From assembly GCF_000716715.1 (NCBI RefSeq), contig NZ_JNYJ01000047.1, positions 1-64,000 on the forward strand: 64,000 bases of DNA. Reading direction: 5' to 3'. Shown here piece after piece: positions 48,691-57,222 of the stretch. Position 1 is the first letter of the stretch; every line of letters starts with the position of its first letter. The notes under the pieces were generated by a model that worked only from the letters and a program-made list of their open reading frames with translations, was not told the origin of the DNA and made no database searches. The position numbers and the translations under genes are program-made. Origin of the DNA: Dactylosporangium aurantiacum. GTDB lineage: Bacteria; Actinomycetota; Actinomycetes; Mycobacteriales; Micromonosporaceae.

Positions 48691-49410
48691 ATGAACGACC
48701 CCAGCGTCGAGCTCGCCTCCCGCATGGGCCGGCTGGCCCAGGACCTGCACGGCGGCGCCTGCCTGCAGGAGGTGCTGCAGGGCATCGTCGACGCCGCCGT
48801 GCAGACCGTCCCGCACGCCGAACACGCCGGCGTGACCCTGCGGACCCCGCGGCAGACCACCTGCACACCGGTCGCGAGCGACGACTTCGTCCGGGCCGTC
48901 GACCAGCTCCAATACGACCTCGGCGAGGGGCCGTGCCTGTCCGCGCTGTTCGACGAGCCGCTGGTGCGCATGCCCGACGTCACGACCGAGACCCGGTGGC
49001 CCGCCTTCACCGCCCGGGCCCGGAAGGCGGGCCCGGGCAGCATGCTGTCGTTCCGGCTCGTGGCCACCGACACCCAGCACGGCGGCCTGAACCTGTACGC
49101 CGAACAGCCCGGCCGCTTCGACGAGCTGGACGAGCACATCGGCCTGCTGTTCGCCGCGCACGCGGCCGGCGCACTCGGCGGCCTGCTGCGCCGCGAACAG
49201 CTGTCCGCCGCGCTGTCCACCCACGACACCATCGGGCAGGCCAAAGGGATCCTGGTCGAGCGGTACCGCATCAACAGCGACGCGGCGTTCCAGCTCCTGG
49301 TACGCGCCAGCCAGCACACCAACACCAAGCTCGCCGAGATCGCCGACCACCTCGTGCGCACCGGCGAGCTGCGGGGCCCGAGCTTCCCTGATCCGCCAGT
49401 GTTCCCTTGA
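48691..49410 (+). CDS. GAF-ANTAR RNA-binding antiterminator
   Basis: A 239-residue protein; ATG 48691 is preferred because GGAG lies six bases upstream, and ATG 48676 is also possible. The GAF domain (about 10-165) contains HAGVTLRTPR, YDLGEGPCLSAL and GSMLSFRLV. The ANTAR domain (about 170-225) has HDTIGQAKGILVERYRINSDAAF and the LVRASQHTNTKLAEIA helix pair. Such proteins bind double hairpins in nascent RNA and prevent termination. The target is not visible. Confidence 0.9.
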   Translation: MNDPSVELASRMGRLAQDLHGGACLQEVLQGIVDAAVQTVPHAEHAGVTLRTPRQTTCTPVASDDFVRAVDQLQYDLGEGPCLSALFDEPLVRMPDVTTETRWPAFTARARKAGPGSMLSFRLVATDTQHGGLNLYAEQPGRFDELDEHIGLLFAAHAAGALGGLLRREQLSAALSTHDTIGQAKGILVERYRINSDAAFQLLVRASQHTNTKLAEIADHLVRTGELRGPSFPDPPVFP

Positions 49411-49516
49411 TCGCCCGCCTTCCCTGATCCGCCAGTGTTTCTCTGGTCGCCAGTGTTTCTCTGGTCGCCCGCGCTTCCCTGGTCGCCCGCGCTTCCCTGG
49501 TCGCCCGCGCTTCCCT
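49381..49516 (+). repeat. Intergenic tandem repeats of about 18 bp
   Basis: Degenerate units such as GCGCTTCCCTGGTCGCCC and GTGTTTCTCTGGTCGCCA are repeated about seven times from the end of the GAF-ANTAR gene to just before the DUF2795 stop. On the minus strand they read as SAGDQG-like units but no start supports a gene. Confidence 0.75.
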
Positions 49517-49534
49517 GAATCCGGCGAAGCGACG

Positions 49535-49927
49535 TCAGACCCGGTGCCCGAGCGCCGCCCACACCTCGGTCACCGTCGCGTACGTCTCCCCCTCCGGCAA
49601 CCGGTCCAGCTCACCGAGCACGTCGTCCGGTGCCTGCAACGTCTCGGCGCTGCGCCGCAGCGCGCCCCGGTCGCCGGGCAGCGCGGACAGCCCGATGTAC
49701 CGCCCCAGCCGGCTGAACTCCTCCATGTCGGCGCTGCTGAGCCCAGGCGGCGCCCCGGTGCGCCGGTCGCCCTGCGGGACCTGCGCCGGCTCCGGCTGGT
49801 CCTCACCGAACGGCTCAGCCATCATGCGCTTCTCGGCACGCGGCTCGGTGCCGCCTTGAACAACGGCGCGAACGGATCGACTCATCTCGTCATCGACCCG
49901 CGGCCCGTGCTTGCTGCTACGTTCCAT
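49535..49927 (-). CDS. DUF2795 protein
   Basis: A 130-residue protein. ATG 49927 gives the family's characteristic start (MERSSKHGPRVDDEM) and a later GEDQPEPAQVP segment. The DUF2795 helical domain follows (EEFSRLGRYIGLSALPGDRG, APDDVLGELDRLP, VTEVWAALG). Common in actinobacteria; function unknown, sometimes linked to stress. The region upstream contains further short repeats (CCAACGCTCCTCGG). Confidence 0.78.
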   Translation of the reverse strand: MERSSKHGPRVDDEMSRSVRAVVQGGTEPRAEKRMMAEPFGEDQPEPAQVPQGDRRTGAPPGLSSADMEEFSRLGRYIGLSALPGDRGALRRSAETLQAPDDVLGELDRLPEGETYATVTEVWAALGHRV

Positions 49928-50080
49928 GCCAGGCCGCCTTCCCAGCCCGTTCGAGGCCAAACGGTTGGCACCCGCTCCACCAACGTCCACCGCCAACGCT
50001 CCTCGGCCAACGCTCCTCGGCCAACGGCCAACGGCCAGCAGCCCCCGCCAACGCTCCTCAGTCAGCGCCCACCGTCGCGG

Positions 50081-51601
50081 TCAGGCGTCCCTGCGGCGTA
50101 AGGCGAACGCGGCCAGCAGCAGGGCGGCCGCGGCGTACCCGGCGAGGACGGCGAGACCCGACCACGGCCCGAGCGGGTAGTAGCCGCTGCTCGGCGTGTA
50201 GATGCTGTCGACGTGGGCGTAGCGGACGATGGTGTGCTGGACGGCGAACGCCGCGTCAGGCGTGACCAGTGTCAGCCAACGTTGCGCGGACGCGGGCAGG
50301 ATCGGGGTCAGCACCAGCACGTGCGGCAGGACGACCGTCACGACGACCGTCGTCACGGCAGTGGCGCTGCGCCGCAGCAGCGTGCCGACGCCGAGGGCGA
50401 ACACGGCGGTGAGCGCGAGCAGCGCGGCCGTGCCCAGCGCGACGCGCACGGCGGTCGCGGTGCTCACGGGAAACAGGTAGAGGCCCTGGGCTCGGGCGAT
50501 CCGCTCGCTGAGGGGCACCGCGAGCGCCGTGGCCGGCAGGGTCGTGAGGAACGTGACACCGCCGAGCACGACGGCCTTGGCGGCCAGCACCCGGAGGCGC
50601 TGCGGCCCGGCGCTCAGGGTCGTGCGGATCAGCGCGTGCCGGTATTCGGCGGTGATGAACAGGGTGCCGACGACGCTCATCGCGATCAGCGCCGTGAACG
50701 TGCCGAACAGCAGGTCGCTGACGGTGCCGCCGAGGGGCACCTCGAAGCGCGCGGCCGGTGCGATGTCGCCGGCGCCGGTGACCGTGAAGCCGTCGCCGGT
50801 CGGGACGGACCCGCCGGTCATATGCGGCCCGTGTACGTCCACCTCGCCCGGCACCGGCGGATAACCGCCGAACGTGGCAACCTCGGCACCGACCTGCGCA
50901 CCGTCCCACCTGCCCTGCGCCCACTGCCCTTGCAGGTCGGGTCGGCCGAAGACGGCGGTCGCCGCGGCGGTACGAGTGCCGCGACCATCGACATCATTCG
51001 GGCATGCGACGAACAGGCCGGCCTGCACGACGGTGGGCAGCCCGGCCAGCCGGACGGTGCTCACCCGACTCCACCGGCCGCCGTCGACGGAGGTCTCGCC
51101 GGTGATCGTGTCGCCCGCGCGGGTCAGGCGCAGCCAGCGCGGCGCGGACGGCGACGCCTGGCCGGGCTCGCCCGCGGTGTCATGGACGAAGTCGTGCTGC
51201 ATGCGCACCCCGTGCCCGCCGGTGACCATGACCGCCGCGTAGCTGGTGCCGGGTGTCGCGCCGTCCTTGATGATCAGCCCGGCCTTCGCCCACGGCACGG
51301 TCGGCTCGCGCCCGTCGGGGTCGCCGCCGATCACGGTCGTCAGGGAGGTCACGGCGACGGTGATGGCACCGTCGCCGCGCAACGGCTGGTGCACGAAGTA
51401 GAAGCTGTCGCTGACCGGTCCGCCGTGCGGCCCGACCGGCACCGGCGTGGTGCCACCGGTGGCACTCGCGGCGGTCAGCACCGCGAACAGCACGATCATC
51501 AGCGCCGCGGCGGCGGTGCCGGTGCGCCAGCCGGGCACCGTGCTGAACTTCGTCCACTCGGCGCGTACCAGTCGCCGGAAGGTGGCATCACTCATGGCCA
51601 T
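50081..51601 (-). CDS. ABC-2 type permease with a large extracytoplasmic DUF1349-like insert
   Basis: A 506-residue membrane protein. The first helix is at about 20-45 (GTAAAALMIVLFAVLTAAS). A soluble insert of about 200 residues (about 60-255) follows, with a concanavalin-like pattern (PWAKAGLIIKDG, RWLRLTRAGDTITGETSVDG, VQAGLFVACP). Then come five more helices (about 270-505), including GTLFITAEYRHALIRTTL, typical of ABC-2 permeases. No ATPase gene is adjacent in the window, which is unusual; the partner must be elsewhere or lost. Start 51601 or 51595. Confidence 0.82.
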   Translation of the reverse strand: MAMSDATFRRLVRAEWTKFSTVPGWRTGTAAAALMIVLFAVLTAASATGGTTPVPVGPHGGPVSDSFYFVHQPLRGDGAITVAVTSLTTVIGGDPDGREPTVPWAKAGLIIKDGATPGTSYAAVMVTGGHGVRMQHDFVHDTAGEPGQASPSAPRWLRLTRAGDTITGETSVDGGRWSRVSTVRLAGLPTVVQAGLFVACPNDVDGRGTRTAAATAVFGRPDLQGQWAQGRWDGAQVGAEVATFGGYPPVPGEVDVHGPHMTGGSVPTGDGFTVTGAGDIAPAARFEVPLGGTVSDLLFGTFTALIAMSVVGTLFITAEYRHALIRTTLSAGPQRLRVLAAKAVVLGGVTFLTTLPATALAVPLSERIARAQGLYLFPVSTATAVRVALGTAALLALTAVFALGVGTLLRRSATAVTTVVVTVVLPHVLVLTPILPASAQRWLTLVTPDAAFAVQHTIVRYAHVDSIYTPSSGYYPLGPWSGLAVLAGYAAAALLLAAFALRRRDA

Positions 51602-52203
51602 GGTTGTACGCCGCGGCCGGTGACAACAGGGTGACAGCGGCTGACACCGGGTTGACACCTGGGGTCTGCGACAGTGGCGTGGTGCCGGGTCACCGGTCGG
51701 CGGGGCGGCGATCCGGCGGAGTTGTTTTCCGCGAGGTGTCACGGGTCGCGGCCGGTCGAGCGGCGGCCGTGATGGCCGGCGGGACGATGCGACGTGCACG
51801 GGGGGCAGGCGATGGACGCCAACGACGATGACCGCGATCAGGGTGGCCGGGGCGGCTCGGCCGCGGTGGAGCATGAGCTCGGGCGCGGCCGCTACGGTCC
51901 GGGTGCCCGGGACGAGGTGACCGTCCCGGGCACGGGTCCGGTGCGCGCGGCGAAGCAGGGCGACTTCGGCGACTCGGTCGATGTCACGCTGGACGCGGAA
52001 ACCCTCCGCGACGGCGGCCCGACCTCGACCGGGGGCGTGCGGACGACGACGGGTTCCAGCGCTGGACCGGGCGGCGCCGGCCGCCCGCCGCCCGCCGCGG
52101 CGGCAGGTGACTCCAGGCGGGATCTCACCGTCCAGGCGGTGACGTTGTTCTGCTTTGTCCGCCTCGGCGACGACGCCGGGTGCGAGCGGCTGGTCGGCGG
52201 TGG
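51602..52203. other. 600-bp stretch with no supported gene
   Basis: Frames on both strands are open but of low-complexity composition with no domain. A plus-strand ORF beginning MDANDDDRDQGG at 51812 has a G-rich site upstream but runs into the methyltransferase gene's 3' end. A permease of this type would be expected to have an ATPase or two-component genes here; none is readable, so this may be eroded sequence. Confidence 0.4.
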
Positions 52204-53052
52204 TCACCTCGTGCGGGTGCCGCTGCCCCAGTAGAACGGACCGGAGGTGGGATGGACCTGGATGCTCCAGCCGAGCCGCTGCAGTTGCCGCTCCAGCTCC
52301 GCAGGGCGGTGCGGGATCTTGACGATGCGGTAGGCCGTGCCGTCCGTGAGCCGGCGCTGGACGATCGGGGACTCCTCGCCCTCGATGAGCTCCTCGTCCG
52401 TGCGGTGCCAGTCGTCGACGAAGCAGACCCGTCCGTCCGGCTGCAGGCAGTCGTCGACCAGGGACCAGAAGGCGGGGAAGCGTTCGGCTGGGACGTGCGA
52501 CAGCCAGAAGCCGAAGAACACCACGTCGTAGCGGCGGTCGGGGCGCCAGGTGAACAGGTCGGCCTGCAGGAAGCGTAACGGCGCCCGGCCGCCGTGGAAG
52601 GAGTCGGCGCCGGGAGAGCTGCCGTGGGGAGAGTCGGCGCGGGGAGAGCTGCCGTGGAAAGAGTCGGCGCGGGGAGAGCTGCCGTGGAAAGAGTCGGCGC
52701 GGGGAGAGCTGCCGTGGGGAGAGTCGGCGCCGGAGGAGCCGGGGCGGGAGGAGACGGCGTGGGGGGAGGTGGCGTAGGAGGAGCTGACGCGGGAGGAGGC
52801 GATCCGGAGCATCTCGGCGGAGGCGTCCACGGCGGTGACGTCGGTGGCGTGTCGCAGCAGCTGCGGTGTCCAGGTGCCGGGACCGCAGGCAAGCTCGAGG
52901 ACGCTGCCCGTGGGGCGGAACGCGTCCAGTGCCCGGGCGAGTTCGGCGCCGCCGGGGAAGGGCAGGGCGTGGTCGTCGTACTCGGGCGCGACGGCCCGGT
53001 AGAACGCCGCCTGTTCGTCGAGCAGGGTCGCCAGGTCGTCGCGGTCACCCAC
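52204..53052 (-). CDS. Class I SAM-dependent methyltransferase carrying a 10-residue tandem-repeat insert
   Basis: A 282-residue Rossmann methyltransferase starting at GTG 53052. Motif I is VLELACGPGTWTP, motif II VTAVDASAEMLRIA, motif IV YDVVFFGFWLSHVP, and the post-motif CFVDDWHRTDEEL. Between motifs II and III the usual short connection is extended by about 55 Ser/Pro/His/Gly/Ala residues, built on five copies of a 30-bp unit. The insert is in frame and probably forms a disordered loop on the surface. Substrate unknown. Confidence 0.85.
   Translation of the reverse strand: MGDRDDLATLLDEQAAFYRAVAPEYDDHALPFPGGAELARALDAFRPTGSVLELACGPGTWTPQLLRHATDVTAVDASAEMLRIASSRVSSSYATSPHAVSSRPGSSGADSPHGSSPRADSFHGSSPRADSFHGSSPRADSPHGSSPGADSFHGGRAPLRFLQADLFTWRPDRRYDVVFFGFWLSHVPAERFPAFWSLVDDCLQPDGRVCFVDDWHRTDEELIEGEESPIVQRRLTDGTAYRIVKIPHRPAELERQLQRLGWSIQVHPTSGPFYWGSGTRTR
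52591..52740 (-). repeat. 30-bp minisatellite, five copies, inside the methyltransferase gene
   Basis: Five exact 30-bp units (52591, 52621, 52651, 52681, 52711), the third and fourth identical. On the plus strand each starts GCCGTGG and ends AGAGCT or a variant. In the protein they read SSPRADSFHG with H/F and R/G variants. Confidence 0.93.
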
Positions 53053-53191
53053 CCGCCGGATTTTTCCGGACCCCGGGCCGGGTCGCAACCATCCGGGCGG
53101 CGCCGCCGGCGGGTTTCTGTGTCGGAGCCCGCGGGCCGGGTAAGGGCGGTGCGAACGGTAACCAGGTAAGTGACGCAACGGGGGTAAGGCA

Positions 53192-53839
53192 ATGCTGCAG
53201 ACGATGGAAACGGACAATCATGCGGTCGCCCAGGCGGTGCACGACGTGGGTTCGGCGTTGTGGTTCGGCGGCACGGTGATGGGCGTGACCGGCGTGAACA
53301 AGTCCGGCGCCGACCTCGAGCAGGGTATCGACCGGATCCGGGTGGCCGAGTCGGCGTGGAGCCGGTTCAGCCCCATGCAGTGGGCCGGGATCGGGGCCAC
53401 CATGCTGGCCGGGCTGCAGCTGACCCGGGTCGGCACGGGGCGGCTGGCGATGCAGCGCGGTTTCGGCTCGGTCGGCGCGCTGAAGGCCGGCATCACGGTG
53501 CTCGGTGCGGCCGCGACGGCGTATTCGGCGTACTGCGGCTCGCGGATCGGTCAGCTCGCGGAGCAGGCGTACGACCGCGGCAACGAGATCGACGTGCGGG
53601 ACGCGACCGTGCCGGGTCCGGCGACGCCGCCGCAGATCGCGAAGTGGCAGCGCCGTCAGCGCATCGCCCAGGTGGCGGTGCCGATCCTGGCCGGCGCGAA
53701 CATCGTGTGCGGCTCGTACCTGGTGCAGTCGTACCGGCCCGCCGCGACCGCGAAGGGCATCCTGCGCCGGTTCCTGCCCGACCGCATGGCGGGCGGCGGC
53801 ATGACCGGCGGCACGATGCCCGGCATGTGGATGCGGTGA
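53192..53839 (+). CDS. Conserved actinobacterial membrane protein
   Basis: A 215-residue protein with three or four hydrophobic segments (SALWFGGTVMGVTG, WAGIGATMLAGLQL, ALKAGITVLGAAATAYSAY, VAVPILAGANIVCGSYLV). The N-terminal HDVGSALWFGG is typical of a widespread actinobacterial family without a named function. The C-terminus is Gly/Met-rich. ATG 53192 or 53204. Confidence 0.75.
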   Translation: MLQTMETDNHAVAQAVHDVGSALWFGGTVMGVTGVNKSGADLEQGIDRIRVAESAWSRFSPMQWAGIGATMLAGLQLTRVGTGRLAMQRGFGSVGALKAGITVLGAAATAYSAYCGSRIGQLAEQAYDRGNEIDVRDATVPGPATPPQIAKWQRRQRIAQVAVPILAGANIVCGSYLVQSYRPAATAKGILRRFLPDRMAGGGMTGGTMPGMWMR

Positions 53840-53899
53840 GCTTCGCGTTCCCCGGCCCGCGACGCACGCCGCGGGCCGGGGAACGGGCCACCGGGCCGG

Positions 53900-55213
53900 T
53901 CAGCGCACGCCGGCGATCGGCTCCGGTGACGGCTGAGCCGACGGCTGGACCGACGGCTGAGGTGACGGCTGGACCGACGGCTGAGGTGACGGTTGGACCG
54001 ACGGCTGGACCGACGGCTGGACCGACGGCTGGACCGACGGCTGGACCGACGGCTGGACCGACGGCAGGACCGACGGCAGGACCGAGGACGGCGTGGAGGG
54101 CCGGCTGCGCCGCCGCAGGCTGAGGATCGCCCCGGTGAGCAGCTCGCCGGGGCGGCGGCGCGGGCGGCGCCGCAGGTCGCGGCGCTGCCGCAGGTCGCGG
54201 ATCGCGGCGGTCAACGTCTCGCCCGGGCTACGGCGCCGGTGCAGGTCGCGCACCGCCGCGGTGAGCAGCTCGCCGGGGCGGCGGCGCCGGCCGACGAGGC
54301 GGGTGAACGCGGAGTGCCGCAGCACCCAGCCCGGGTGCCGGCCGCGGACCCGGCCGGTGCCGTCCATCGGGCGGTCGACGTTGTCCAGGCCGTCGTCGGG
54401 GCGGTCGGTGCGTTGGCCGCGCACGCCGAGGTGGCGCACGGACAGCAGGGCGTCGAACAGGGCCGGGCACAGGCGCTGGCCGATGAGGAACACGACGGCG
54501 GAGCCGCCGACCGGGATCTCGCGGCGGGGGTGGGTCGACGCGTACACGATGCTGGCGGCGACCACCTCGGGGCGGTACACCGGCGGAGGCGGCTTCACCA
54601 TGGTGCCGAGCTTGCTGCGGGCGTGTTCGAAGAACGGGGTGTCCATCGACGCCGGCAGGATCGTGGTCACGGTGACCGGCACCCCGTCCTGGGCGAGCTC
54701 CATGCGCAGGCTGTCGTAGAACGCCCGCACCGCGAACTTGCTCGCGGCGTAGGGAGCCTGCAACGGTACGGCCCGGACGCCCTCGGCGGAGGAGATGCCG
54801 ATGAGGGTGCCGCCGGCGCGGCGCAGGGCGGGCAGTGCCGCGTGGACGCCGTGGACGTGGCCGAGGAAGTTGACCCGCATGACCCGGTCGAACTCCTCGT
54901 CGGTGATGTCCTCGATCCTGCCCCACACGCCGACCGCGGCGGTGTTCACCCAGGTGTCGATGCGCCCGTAGTGCTGCTGGGCGGCGAGCGCGAGTGACCG
55001 TACGGCGGCCGCGTCGGCGACGTCGGTCGGCACCGGCAGGGCGTCGCCGCCGTCGCGGCGGATCTGCTGGGCGAGCGTCTCCAGGGCGAGGGTGCCGCGC
55101 GAGGCGCACACCACCCGGGCGCCCTTCGCGGCGAACGCCATCGCGGTGGCCCGGCCGATGCCGGTGGACGCACCGACGATGACGACGACCTGCTCGGCAA
55201 CCGGTCTGGGCAT
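53900..55213 (-). CDS. Short-chain dehydrogenase/reductase with repetitive C-terminal tail
   Basis: A 437-residue protein. The first 250 residues are a classical SDR (VVIVGASTGIGRATAMAF, NTAAVGVWG, catalytic Ser in GISSAEG, Tyr-Lys in APYAASKFAV). Residues about 250-330 follow the pattern of the family's membrane-associated long members. The tail has three RPGELLTAAVRDL-like units and then a run of QPSV repeats encoded by a 12-bp minisatellite. GGAAGGAGG lies before ATG 55213. It is just downstream of gvpK on the same strand, with a possible stress promoter in the 155-bp gap. Confidence 0.87.
   Translation of the reverse strand: MPRPVAEQVVVIVGASTGIGRATAMAFAAKGARVVCASRGTLALETLAQQIRRDGGDALPVPTDVADAAAVRSLALAAQQHYGRIDTWVNTAAVGVWGRIEDITDEEFDRVMRVNFLGHVHGVHAALPALRRAGGTLIGISSAEGVRAVPLQAPYAASKFAVRAFYDSLRMELAQDGVPVTVTTILPASMDTPFFEHARSKLGTMVKPPPPVYRPEVVAASIVYASTHPRREIPVGGSAVVFLIGQRLCPALFDALLSVRHLGVRGQRTDRPDDGLDNVDRPMDGTGRVRGRHPGWVLRHSAFTRLVGRRRRPGELLTAAVRDLHRRRSPGETLTAAIRDLRQRRDLRRRPRRRPGELLTGAILSLRRRSRPSTPSSVLPSVLPSVQPSVQPSVQPSVQPSVQPSVQPSPQPSVQPSPQPSVQPSAQPSPEPIAGVR
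53922..54080 (-). repeat. 12-bp minisatellite in the dehydrogenase tail
   Basis: About a dozen copies of GGACCGACGGCT with variants (GAGGTGACGGCT, GCAGGACCGACG) code for QPSV, QPSP and LPSV units at the protein's C-terminus. Confidence 0.9.
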
Positions 55214-55367
55214 GGCGGCCTCCTTCCGCAACGGCGAGGCCGCCCCCGTCCGGTGCCCGCCTGCGCTTCGAACGTGGTCGATGTGGCCACGATCCTCCTC
55301 AACGGTCCCGGTACCCAACGCCTCGCCGATGAAGCTTGGCGGCCCGGGTCGCGGCGGCGGAGCGCGG

Positions 55368-55658
55368 TCAGTCGCGGGGCAGCAGCGGGCCGAGCGGGCC
55401 GAGGTCGATGTTGAGGTCCTCCGGGCGCAGGCCGAAGTGCTCGCGCAGCTCGGCCATGCGGTCCTCGAGCGCCATGAGCGTGAGCCCGATCCGCTCGATC
55501 TGCTCCGGGGCGAGGTCACCCACGTCGACCCGGCGCAGCGCCTGCCGCTCGACGAGCTGGCGCAGCAGCTCCACGACGGTGAGCACGAGCGAGGCGAAGC
55601 CTCGTTCGACCGAGTCCCGGTCCAGGTCGAGCCGGTTGTCGCGGGCCGGTTCGCTCAC
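55368..55658 (-). CDS. gvpK: Gas vesicle protein GvpK
   Basis: A 96-residue accessory protein of gas vesicle assembly. It has the GvpK pattern LDRDSVERGFASLVLTVVEL, ERQALRRVDVGDL, IERIGLTLMALEDRM and the DLNIDLGPLGPLL end. GTG 55658 overlaps the gvpS stop. It is the last gene of the operon. Confidence 0.93.
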   Translation of the reverse strand: MSEPARDNRLDLDRDSVERGFASLVLTVVELLRQLVERQALRRVDVGDLAPEQIERIGLTLMALEDRMAELREHFGLRPEDLNIDLGPLGPLLPRD

Positions 55659-55879
55659 CGCGCGCCGCCCGGGCCGGCGGGCAGCGCCGCGTCCGGCGCG
55701 ACCGGCAGCATGCCGCCCGGGTCCGGCATGACCGAGGACACGGAGGAGACCAGGGCGCGCAGCGACACCCGGACGAGGTCCACGTCGGCGATGGCGATCG
55801 TGACGTCACCGGCGATGACCACGCCGGTGGACAGCACCCGGTCGAGCAGGTCGACGAGGGCGACCTCGCGCGAGGTCAC
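55655..55879 (-). CDS. gvpS: Gas vesicle protein GvpS (GvpA/J family)
   Basis: A 74-residue GvpA-family minor protein (VALVDLLDRVLSTGVVIAGD, VTIAIADVDLVRVSLRALVSS) with a Pro/Gly/Ala tail. GTG 55879 overlaps the gvpL stop by four bases. Position between gvpL and gvpK matches gvpS of actinobacterial clusters. Confidence 0.88.
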   Translation of the reverse strand: MTSREVALVDLLDRVLSTGVVIAGDVTIAIADVDLVRVSLRALVSSVSSVMPDPGGMLPVAPDAALPAGPGGAR

Positions 55880-56679
55880 GCCGGTCCCCCGGCGGGCACG
55901 GGATCGTGGTCCGGCCGGCGGGCGCCGATCGACGGGACGAACGAGTACGGCGGCCACGGCCCCGTCAGCCGCAGCGTGATTCCCGGGTACCGGGCGTCGA
56001 GGGCCTCGACGGCGGCCGCGAACGCCTCGGCGGCCGGGTCGGGCACCAGGTACGCGCCGTTGAGCACCATGACCTCCGGCTCGCCGGTCAGCCGCCGGTC
56101 CTGCGGTGCGTGCAGGTGCGCGGCGTCGGCCAGGCGGGCCAGCGCGTCGTGCACCGCGTCCGCGTCGCGCACCGCGTCGTCGTGGCTGCGTTCCCGGGCG
56201 GACAGCTCGGCGCGGCGGCGCTGCAGGTACGCGGCGCCCGGGCCGCCCGCGGCGGGTTCCGGTGCGGCCGGCTCGGTCACCGGGGCGTCGCTGACGTACC
56301 CCTTGACGCCCCACTCGGTCCGCCCGTTCACCCGGTCCAGCGTGCCCACCAGCTCGGCCGCGTACCGGTCGAGGGCTACGGCGAGGCCGGTGTCGTCACG
56401 GTACACGGTGGCCAGCCCAGCGGGCACGACCGGGCCGGCGGCGGCGAGCTCCGCCACGACCCGGTGGTGCTCGAACGCGGTCTGCGCCAGCCACGCCGGG
56501 TCCTCCAGGCGCGCCTGCAGCGCGTCGGCGCCGGACACGTCGTCGGGTGCGGGGCTGACGTACGCGCACAGGCCGGCCGCCGGCACCACACGGACCGGTG
56601 CGTCACCGACCCCGGCGACCGTGACGGGCATCCGGTCCCGCGTCACGCCGTGCAGCCACAGCCGCCAGGTGTCGCTCAC
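55876..56679 (-). CDS. gvpL: Gas vesicle protein GvpL (GvpL/F family)
   Basis: A 267-residue GvpL/F protein: N-terminal ferredoxin-like half (WLHGVTRDRM, VRVVPAAGLCAYVS), GPVVPAGLATVYRDD, TEWGVKGYV, and the C-terminal GPWPPYSFVP signature. GTG 56679 lies in the gvpJ stop. Accessory protein for shell assembly. Confidence 0.92.
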   Translation of the reverse strand: MSDTWRLWLHGVTRDRMPVTVAGVGDAPVRVVPAAGLCAYVSPAPDDVSGADALQARLEDPAWLAQTAFEHHRVVAELAAAGPVVPAGLATVYRDDTGLAVALDRYAAELVGTLDRVNGRTEWGVKGYVSDAPVTEPAAPEPAAGGPGAAYLQRRRAELSARERSHDDAVRDADAVHDALARLADAAHLHAPQDRRLTGEPEVMVLNGAYLVPDPAAEAFAAAVEALDARYPGITLRLTGPWPPYSFVPSIGARRPDHDPVPAGGPA

Positions 56680-57221
56680 CGCTCGTCCCAGGGGTCGCGC
56701 CGCCGGATGCGGGGACGCGCCGCGGGTTCGGCGTCCGCCGGGTGCCGGCCGTGCTCGGCCGCGGGCTGCCCCGCCCGGGCGGCGTCGCCGCGCCCGAGAT
56801 CACCGTGCGAATCGTCACCACGCGAACGGTCACCGCGCGATACGTCACCGCGCGCATGTTCGCCGCGCCCGGCCTCGCCGCGGCCGCCGTCACCGCGCGG
56901 CAGCTCGCCGCGCGGCACGTCACCGCGGCCGATCTCGGCGCGCACGTCGTCGCCGCGCCCGACCGCCCGGCGGCCGGGCGAGGACAGCCACGGGTCCGTC
57001 TCCCACCAGTCGATGCCGAGCTGCCGCGCCGTGTCGACGGACGCGATGACCAGCCGCAGCTTCAGGGTGAGCAGCTCGATGTCGAGCAGGTTCACCTGGA
57101 TGTCGCCGGCGATCACCAGGCCACGGTCCAGGACCCGCTCGAGGATGTCGGCGAGGTTCGTCGGCTGGTGCCCGGTGCCGAGCGACGGCGCGGGGCCGAG
57201 CCCCGGGGATGCGGCCACCAC
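56676..57221 (-). CDS. gvpJ: Gas vesicle protein GvpJ with a long charged repeat tail
   Basis: A 181-residue protein. The first 75 residues are the GvpA/J fold (NLADILERVLDRGLVIAGDI, VNLLDIELLTLKLRLVIASVD). The remainder is a Gly/Arg/Asp tail of about 100 residues built on units like GRGD, PRGE and SRGD from a short DNA repeat (about 56770-56965). The family core usually has only a short tail. GTG 57221; one base separates it from the gvpO stop. Confidence 0.9.
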   Translation of the reverse strand: MVAASPGLGPAPSLGTGHQPTNLADILERVLDRGLVIAGDIQVNLLDIELLTLKLRLVIASVDTARQLGIDWWETDPWLSSPGRRAVGRGDDVRAEIGRGDVPRGELPRGDGGRGEAGRGEHARGDVSRGDRSRGDDSHGDLGRGDAARAGQPAAEHGRHPADAEPAARPRIRRRDPWDER

Positions 57222-57222
57222 G

